Shown here in pieces: positions 6,655-10,706 of a DNA stretch of 10,706 nucleotides. Each line of letters starts with the position of its first letter. Within the stretch, counting starts at the first letter, position 1. A model generated the notes under the pieces. It was not told where the DNA came from and made no database searches. It saw nothing but the letters and a program-made list of their open reading frames with translations. A program made the position numbers and the translations under genes. Source of the stretch: an uncultured Oscillibacter sp. (GTDB taxonomy: Bacteria > Bacillota > Clostridia > Oscillospirales > Oscillospiraceae). The DNA lies in contig CAMNAE010000029.1 of the NCBI GenBank assembly GCA_946530565.1, positions 1 to 10,706 of the forward strand, written 5' to 3'.

Positions 6655-6738
6655 CCGGTCTCAAGTAGAACGCCTGCATTACAAGATTTCTGTGCTTGAT
6701 ACTGTGCTGCACGGCGAAACTGCGTTGAGCGAGACCGG
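6655..6738 (+). other. Nested inverted repeats, possible structured RNA
   Basis: Three helices nest in the spacer behind the C39 exporter gene: CCGGTCTC (6655-6662) with GAGACCGG (6731-6738); CGCCTGCA (6671-6678) with TGCA-c-GGCG (6708-6716, one bulged C); and CAAG (6682-6685) with CTTG (6695-6698). It starts three bases past the stop codon. It matches no riboswitch or RNA family I recognise. It could be a 3' untranslated stability element, a small RNA, or chance. Confidence 0.35.
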
Positions 6739-6768
6739 CATGGCACGGCTATTTTAAGGCGCAGTTCT

Positions 6769-6791
6769 CCTGTGTGAGCGAAACTCACAGG
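6769..6791 (+). other. Short hairpin in the exporter intergenic gap
   Basis: TGTGAG (6773-6778) pairs with CTCACA (6784-6789) around a CGAAA loop, and the outer CC/GG pair forms if two bases bulge. There is no T run behind it, so it is not a terminator by itself. It sits between the nested repeats and the terminator. Confidence 0.35.
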
Positions 6792-6807
6792 CGAACGAAT
6801 GATTTTG

Positions 6808-6848
6808 GGTTCTTTTGATCGAAGAATCGTATGAAGAACCATTTTTTT
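6808..6848 (+). terminator. Intrinsic terminator or attenuator between the two ABC genes
   Basis: GGTTCTT (6808-6814) and AAGAACC (6834-6840) form a perfect seven-pair stem with a 19-base loop, followed by A and seven Ts (6842-6848). It ends 28 bases before the second ABC gene. I see no clear promoter between it and that gene, so the downstream genes may depend on read-through. TTCTT can also pair with AAGAA inside the loop (6822-6826), which would compete with the terminator stem. Confidence 0.6.
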
Positions 6849-6876
6849 GTTATGTTCAGGAAGGGGGCGTTTCTCG

Positions 6877-7623
6877 ATGGCAGGCTGGTTTGAAGAACAG
6901 ATCGAATACCGCAAACGATCCGATGCCGAGGCCTTCGAGAATGCCATGCAGCGCATCGCAGGCTCCGTTCTGGGCCAGCGCCTTTCAGCGTCTCTTCTAA
7001 GTGAAAGAGAGCGCACTACGGATGCTGTCACTGCGATCCTGCAGTTTTTCCGTGTCAAGCCCGGAGATGTCCCGGACCATCTCAACGATATGGATGAGGT
7101 CCTTGCATTTTTGCTGCAGCCGAGCGGGATCATGACCCGCGAGGTGGAATTGACTCCGCATTGGCACAAGGACGCCTCCGGCCCCATGCTCACGACCTTT
7201 TCTTCCGATGCGCAGCCGGTCGCGCTGATCCCCAACGGCTTTGGAGGCTATCGTTATGCCGACCCTGTCAGCGGCGAGATGCGCAGGGTCGGCGCGAAAG
7301 AAGAGCGGCTGTTTTCACAAGAGGCCATCGCTTTTTATAAACCCCTTCCGGCTAAGAAGCTCAACCGGCGCGATGTGTTTGCGTTTCTCTTTGAAAACCT
7401 TGATCAGGGCAGCATTTCACTGCTGCTCATCTTTGGTTTTGCTGCTTCTCTCGTAGGACTGCTGCTCCCATGGCTCCATCGTCAGCTCTTTTCCGACGTT
7501 TTGTTCTCAGAGAGCGTACAGGTCATCGTCGCAATCGCCGTCTTTATGATCTGCGTCTCGGTGAGCCAATGCTGTTTAAGATCAGCCGCGATCTTGTGCT
7601 CAAACGGATCAGCCTCAAACTGA
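6877..7623 (+). CDS. Second NHLM ABC exporter, N-terminal frameshifted fragment
   Basis: This frame encodes the N-terminal third of the second NHLM exporter (the ATP-binding protein without peptidase). Residues 1-160 form the family's cytoplasmic N-terminal domain, recognisable by VALIPNGFGGYRYADP (115-130); residues 178-200 and 213-230 are the first two membrane helices. After about Q231 the reading frame leaves the homologous sequence and ends with 17 unrelated residues; the rest of the protein continues in the -1 frame from 7569. Joined there, the gene would give about 730 residues. The start at 6877 is supported by AGGAAGGGGG nine bases upstream; a TTG further upstream lies inside the terminator. 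The break falls between helices 2 and 3, so neither half can form a normal exporter. The gene is best read as a pseudogene unless the frameshift is a sequencing error or is bypassed by the ribosome. Confidence 0.8.
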   Translation: MAGWFEEQIEYRKRSDAEAFENAMQRIAGSVLGQRLSASLLSERERTTDAVTAILQFFRVKPGDVPDHLNDMDEVLAFLLQPSGIMTREVELTPHWHKDASGPMLTTFSSDAQPVALIPNGFGGYRYADPVSGEMRRVGAKEERLFSQEAIAFYKPLPAKKLNRRDVFAFLFENLDQGSISLLLIFGFAASLVGLLLPWLHRQLFSDVLFSESVQVIVAIAVFMICVSVSQCCLRSAAILCSNGSASN

Positions 7624-9068
7624 ATCAGAGCCTGCAGTCTGCGGTCATGATGCGCATATTGTCCCTTCCGACGTCCTTTTTCAAGGACTTTTCTTCGGGA
7701 GATCTTGCGGAGCGTACGTCGTATATGGGACTTCTGGTCAGGTGTTTATTTGAGATCACGATCAGCGCCTGTCTTACGGTGTTGTTTTCCGTGATCTATG
7801 TTCTGCAGATCATTTCGCTTGCGCCGGCACTTGCGCTCCCGGCACTTATGACGGCACTTTTGATGCTCTTTTTCATTCTGCTGTCGATCGTTCTTCGCTC
7901 TGACAACTTCAGAGCCCAGATGGATTATGCCGCGAAAGAGGACGGTCTCGCTTACGCGCTGATCTCAGGTATCGAAAAGATCCGGCTCTCAGGCGCCGAG
8001 CAGCGCGCCTTTGCCCGCTGGGGCCGCGCCTATGCGACACAGGCAAAGTACCTGTATGATCCGCCTCTTTACCTAAAGGTGAGCGATGTGATCCTGCAGT
8101 CGATACCGCTGATCGCATCTGTTGCCATTTATTCTGTGTCGATCCATGCAGATATTTCCGTTTCACAGTATTATGCCTTTAATGCCGCTTTTGCTGTTCT
8201 GGTCGCGGCACTGCTGGAACTTTCTGCGGCAGTTCCGGCTGCGGCCTTGATCAATCCGATCTTTGCCATGTCTAAGCCTTTTTTGGAGGCTGTACCCGAG
8301 ACCAGCGAAGAGAAGCCTGTGATCGAACAACTGAGCGGCTGCGTCGAACTGAGCAACGTGACCTTCCGCTACCGCGAAGATATGCCGCCGATCCTCAACA
8401 ACCTGAGTCTTAAGATCAAAGCGGGACAGTTTATTGCGATCGTCGGCAAGACCGGCTGCGGAAAAAGCACGCTGATGCGGATCCTTCTCGGCTTTGAGAC
8501 CCCGCAGAAGGGCGCTGTCTATTATGATGGAAAGGACATCCGCTCGGTCGATATCAAGTCTCTTCGCTCCAGAATCGGCACGGTCCTGCAAAACGGGAAG
8601 CTCTTTGCCGGTGACATCTATTCCAATATCGTGATCACGGACCCGCGTCTGACGCTCGACGACGCCTGGGAGGCGTCTGAGATGGCCGGTATGGCCGACG
8701 ATATCCGCGCCATGCCCATGGGCATGCATACCTTTATCGCTGAGGGCTCCGGCGGCATTTCCGGCGGTCAGCGGCAGCGGCTTTTGATCGCACGCGCGAT
8801 CGCGCCGAAACCGAAGATATTGATGTTCGACGAGGCGACAAGCGCACTCGACAATATCACGCAAAAGAAAGTCTCCGATGCGCTCGCCGGCTTGAACTGC
8901 ACGCGCATCGTGATCGCGCACCGTCTCTCAACGATCCGCCATTGTGACAGAATCATTGTGCTTGAGGGCGGATCGATCATCGAAGACGGCACTTATGAGG
9001 AATTGATGCACTTGAACGGTGCCTTTGCAGAGCTCGTGAAGCGGCAGAAGGTCGATCGTCTGTCTTAA
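7569..9068 (+). CDS. Second NHLM ABC exporter, C-terminal frameshifted fragment
   Basis: This is the continuation of the split exporter: about 499 residues from the homologous junction at 7569. It holds the remaining membrane helices (about 55-110 and 175-225) and a complete ATPase domain (about 258-495) with Walker A GKTGCGKST (293-301), Q341, signature ISGGQRQR (397-404), Walker B ILMFDE (417-422) and H451. The frame is open back to an ATG at 7470, but residues encoded there are arginine-rich and unlike the hydrophobic sequence in the other frame, so they are not real protein. No good ribosome binding site precedes 7569; GGTGAG is only three bases away. Codon pattern and motifs show no decay after the shift, so the break is recent, an assembly error, or tolerated. 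The macrodomain gene follows after 19 bases. Confidence 0.8.
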   Translation: MLFKISRDLVLKRISLKLNQSLQSAVMMRILSLPTSFFKDFSSGDLAERTSYMGLLVRCLFEITISACLTVLFSVIYVLQIISLAPALALPALMTALLMLFFILLSIVLRSDNFRAQMDYAAKEDGLAYALISGIEKIRLSGAEQRAFARWGRAYATQAKYLYDPPLYLKVSDVILQSIPLIASVAIYSVSIHADISVSQYYAFNAAFAVLVAALLELSAAVPAAALINPIFAMSKPFLEAVPETSEEKPVIEQLSGCVELSNVTFRYREDMPPILNNLSLKIKAGQFIAIVGKTGCGKSTLMRILLGFETPQKGAVYYDGKDIRSVDIKSLRSRIGTVLQNGKLFAGDIYSNIVITDPRLTLDDAWEASEMAGMADDIRAMPMGMHTFIAEGSGGISGGQRQRLLIARAIAPKPKILMFDEATSALDNITQKKVSDALAGLNCTRIVIAHRLSTIRHCDRIIVLEGGSIIEDGTYEELMHLNGAFAELVKRQKVDRLS

Positions 9069-9087
9069 TAAATCGGGAGGTTCGCAA

Positions 9088-10290
9088 ATGCCATTTCAGA
9101 TCATTCGAAACGACATTACCAAAGTCGAAGCTGACGCGATCGTGAATACGGCAAATCCACGTCCTGTGATCGGCGACGGTACCGATCGCGCGATCTATGA
9201 AGCTGCCGGAAAAGAGCTGCTGCTCGCCGAGAGAAAGAAGATCGGTGCGCTGAACATCGGGGAAGCGGCTGTCACGCCGGGCTTTGCGCTTCCGTCCAGA
9301 TACATCATCCACGTGACCGGGCCAGTGTGGGATACAGGCAGTGAAGATGAGATCCGTGGGCTGAAAGAGACCTATCTCGCAGCACTCAGGAAAGCATCTG
9401 AGCTGGGGTGCGAGAGCGTCGCTTTTCCTCTGATCTCGTCCGGGAGCTACGGCTTTCCGAAGGTCACGGCACTGAAAACAGCGGTCGATGTCTTCAGCGA
9501 ATGGCTCTTGAAGCATGAAGTGCTCATTACGCTCGTTGTATTCGGCTCCGAGGCATACTCGCTTTCGAACCGGCTCTTCCGTGGGATCAACAGCTATATC
9601 GACGAGCATTATGTCGGTGAGCAGAAGCGCAGGGAGTATACGCATCAGCGTATCTCCCGCCAGACTGAAGCTAAGCTGAACCATCTGTTTCGCATCCGTG
9701 GCGTGCTCCCGACGTACTATGAAGAGCGTTACCCGGAGACAGCTGAGGCCTTCTACGAGCTCAAAGAACTTGAAGTCGGGCAGGAAGGCTGTTTCGGAGC
9801 CTCCGCAGCACCGGCTCCTGAGGCTATGGCCGTCTCAAACGGGATCAAAGGCAAGGATGACAGGGAAAAGAAGCGCATTTCCCCGCCGGTCGGTATGGCG
9901 GCTTCTGCCGCGATGCCCGCCGGGAACCTTGAAGAGCTGCTCGCGGCCAGGGAGGAGACCTTCCAGCAGCGACTTTTGCGCCTGATCGATGAAAAGCACA
10001 TGAGAGATCCGGAGGTCTATAAAAGGGCGAACATCAGCCGGAAACATTTTTCGAAGATTCGCTGCAATCCGGATTACAAGCCGAATAAGAAAACCGCACT
10101 GGCGCTTGCGATCGCATTGGAACTGGATCTTGATGAGACGAAGGATCTTCTGGAGCGAGCGGAGCTCGCGCTCTCTCCGTCAAGCCAGTTCGATCTGATC
10201 ATCTCCTGGTTCATTCTGAAGCATAACTACAATATCTTCGACATCAATATCGCGCTGTTCGATCACGCCCAGCCGCTCCTGGGCTTCTGA
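9088..10290 (+). CDS. Macrodomain protein with C-terminal helix-turn-helix-like domain
   Basis: The 400-residue protein begins with a macrodomain (about 1-165), which binds ADP-ribose and in many bacteria removes it from proteins or processes its derivatives. Landmarks are NDIT (8-11), VNTANP (19-24), the loop IGDGTDRAIYEAAG (28-41) in place of the usual GGG-VDG-type loop, and PLISSGSYGFPK (114-125). Residues 166-230 are charged and helical; 231-280 are an Ala/Pro-rich linker. Residues 281-400 form a conserved C-terminal helical domain seen on Firmicutes macro proteins, with a helix-turn-helix-like SEVYKRANISRKHFSKI-type segment (here DPEVYKRANISRKHFSKIR, 307-325) and FDLIISWFILKHNYNIFDI (368-386); its ligand is unknown. 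GGGAGG seven bases upstream fixes the start. It lies 19 bases after the exporter and before an ADP-ribosylglycohydrolase, supporting a role in ADP-ribose turnover. Confidence 0.87.
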   Translation: MPFQIIRNDITKVEADAIVNTANPRPVIGDGTDRAIYEAAGKELLLAERKKIGALNIGEAAVTPGFALPSRYIIHVTGPVWDTGSEDEIRGLKETYLAALRKASELGCESVAFPLISSGSYGFPKVTALKTAVDVFSEWLLKHEVLITLVVFGSEAYSLSNRLFRGINSYIDEHYVGEQKRREYTHQRISRQTEAKLNHLFRIRGVLPTYYEERYPETAEAFYELKELEVGQEGCFGASAAPAPEAMAVSNGIKGKDDREKKRISPPVGMAASAAMPAGNLEELLAAREETFQQRLLRLIDEKHMRDPEVYKRANISRKHFSKIRCNPDYKPNKKTALALAIALELDLDETKDLLERAELALSPSSQFDLIISWFILKHNYNIFDINIALFDHAQPLLGF

Positions 10291-10295
10291 ATAAA

Positions 10296-10314
10296 TGTCG
10301 CCTGCCGGGCGACG
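10296..10314 (+). other. GC-rich hairpin after the macrodomain gene
   Basis: GTCGCC (10297-10302) pairs with GGCGAC (10308-10313), extended by wobble pairs, five bases past the stop region. A self-complementary GGCGCGCGCC (10314-10323) abuts it. No T run follows, so termination is uncertain; it may only slow polymerase or protect the transcript end. Confidence 0.3.
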
Positions 10315-10328
10315 GCGCGCGCCGTAGC

Positions 10329-10339
10329 TGTGCTATACT
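10329..10339 (+). promoter_or_regulatory. Extended -10 promoter of the ADP-ribosylglycohydrolase gene
   Basis: TATACT (10334-10339) is preceded by TGTG and one base, the TRTGn element of Gram-positive extended -10 promoters. No good -35 box lies 16-18 bases upstream, as is usual for this class. The start codon is about 28 bases past the expected transcription start. Confidence 0.55.
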
Positions 10340-10373
10340 GCGTACAGTTCAAATGACGAAAGGGAAAAAGACT

Positions 10374-10706
10374 ATGTTTGGTGCGTTTCTGGGGGATATG
10401 ATCGGTGCGCCCTATGAATTTGATCAGGGCGACAAGACAAAGGACTTTCCGCTCTTCACAAAGTACAGCGGTGTGACCGACGACTCGGTCATGACAGTTG
10501 CTGTGGCTGACGCTCTTCTGGAGGCACGCGATCTCGAGGTCGAGCAAGATGAGCGTGACATGCGCAGATTGCTCAGGGACTCCATGCAGTCCTGGGGGCA
10601 CAAATACCCGCACGCGGGTTATGGACACCGTTTTAAAATGTGGCTGAACGGGGAGGTCACACACCCCTATAACAGCTGCGGCAACGGCTCCGCCATGCGC
10701 GTCTCC
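10374..10706 (+). CDS. ADP-ribosylglycohydrolase family protein (partial)
   Basis: The first 111 codons of a gene cut by the window end. ADP-ribosylglycohydrolases of the ARH/DraG type remove ADP-ribose from proteins or other acceptors using two Mg ions. MFGAFLGDMIGAPYEF (1-16) is the family's first helix, TDDSVMTVAVADAL (35-48) carries the metal-binding TDD, and NSCGNGSAMRVS (100-111) is the conserved GNGSAMR loop; the remaining metal ligands, expected near the C-terminus, are out of view. AAAGGGA lies eight bases upstream of the chosen start; an in-frame ATG at 10353 has no ribosome binding site. It follows the macrodomain gene by 83 bases and has its own promoter. The frame is open to the last base. 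The acceptor (arginine, serine, DNA, small molecule) cannot be told from this part. Confidence 0.9.
   Translation, partial: MFGAFLGDMIGAPYEFDQGDKTKDFPLFTKYSGVTDDSVMTVAVADALLEARDLEVEQDERDMRRLLRDSMQSWGHKYPHAGYGHRFKMWLNGEVTHPYNSCGNGSAMRVS

Noticed and set aside
7470..7568. ATG at 7470 as true start of the C-terminal exporter fragment
   Set aside because: The residues encoded are arginine-rich and not membrane-like, while the other frame gives the expected helix 2; no ribosome binding site.
8163..8921. 252-codon open frame on the minus strand inside the second ABC exporter
   Set aside because: Antisense to intact Walker A, signature and Walker B motifs; no protein family recognised.
8977..9684. 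235-codon open frame on the minus strand over the macrodomain
   Set aside because: Antisense to the conserved macrodomain; no ribosome binding site or family match.
10263..10664. 133-codon open frame on the minus strand over the ADP-ribosylglycohydrolase start
   Set aside because: Antisense to diagnostic TDD and GNGSAMR motifs and to the promoter.

Overview
The window looks like a mid-to-high-GC Clostridia genome (Bacillota, probably a gut-type Lachnospiraceae/Oscillospiraceae relative). This is inferred from strong AGGAGG-type ribosome binding sites, sigma-A promoters with near-consensus hexamers, intrinsic terminators, and the gene families present. It is not a species call. Everything is on the + strand except the first gene. 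No tRNA, rRNA, CRISPR array, transposase or phage gene was found.

Layout. (1) 2-433 (-): a small lipoprotein whose exported part resembles a cystatin (QxVxG motif). (2) 434-734: a divergent 301-base intergenic region with a promoter on each strand, a tandem 8-bp repeat and a 14-bp perfect palindrome. (3) 735-2412: a probable two-gene operon of an RlmA-type 23S rRNA guanine-N1 methyltransferase and a fusion of a NifX/NifB-like cofactor-binding domain, a Cys/His-rich linker and a SlyD-like FKBP prolyl isomerase. (4) 2515-3435: an unusual regulator with an XRE DNA-binding domain, a histidine-kinase phosphoacceptor helix and a receiver domain, but no kinase ATPase domain; a strong terminator follows. 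(5) 3600-4028: a half-size EamA/DMT membrane transporter with its own promoter and terminator.

(6) 4145-9068: an export locus of the NHLM (nitrile hydratase leader microcin) type. It starts at a near-perfect promoter and encodes the N-terminal stub of the HlyD-like secretion protein (74 aa), a complete C39 peptidase/ABC exporter (727 aa), and a second NHLM ABC exporter that is split by a -1 frameshift near 7566-7571. A 224-base gap between the two ABC genes holds nested inverted repeats and an intrinsic terminator. No precursor peptide or modification enzyme is visible, so the locus is either decaying or exports a substrate encoded elsewhere.

(7) 9088-10706: a macrodomain protein with a C-terminal helix-turn-helix-like domain follows the second ABC gene after 19 bases. 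Next is the start of an ADP-ribosylglycohydrolase with its own extended -10 promoter, cut by the window edge. Together they suggest a small module for binding and removing ADP-ribose.

No single new system is proven here. The points most worth following are the kinase-less XRE-DHp-REC regulator, the cystatin-like lipoprotein, the NifX-FKBP fusion, and the truncated/frameshifted NHLM exporter read together with the macrodomain gene.
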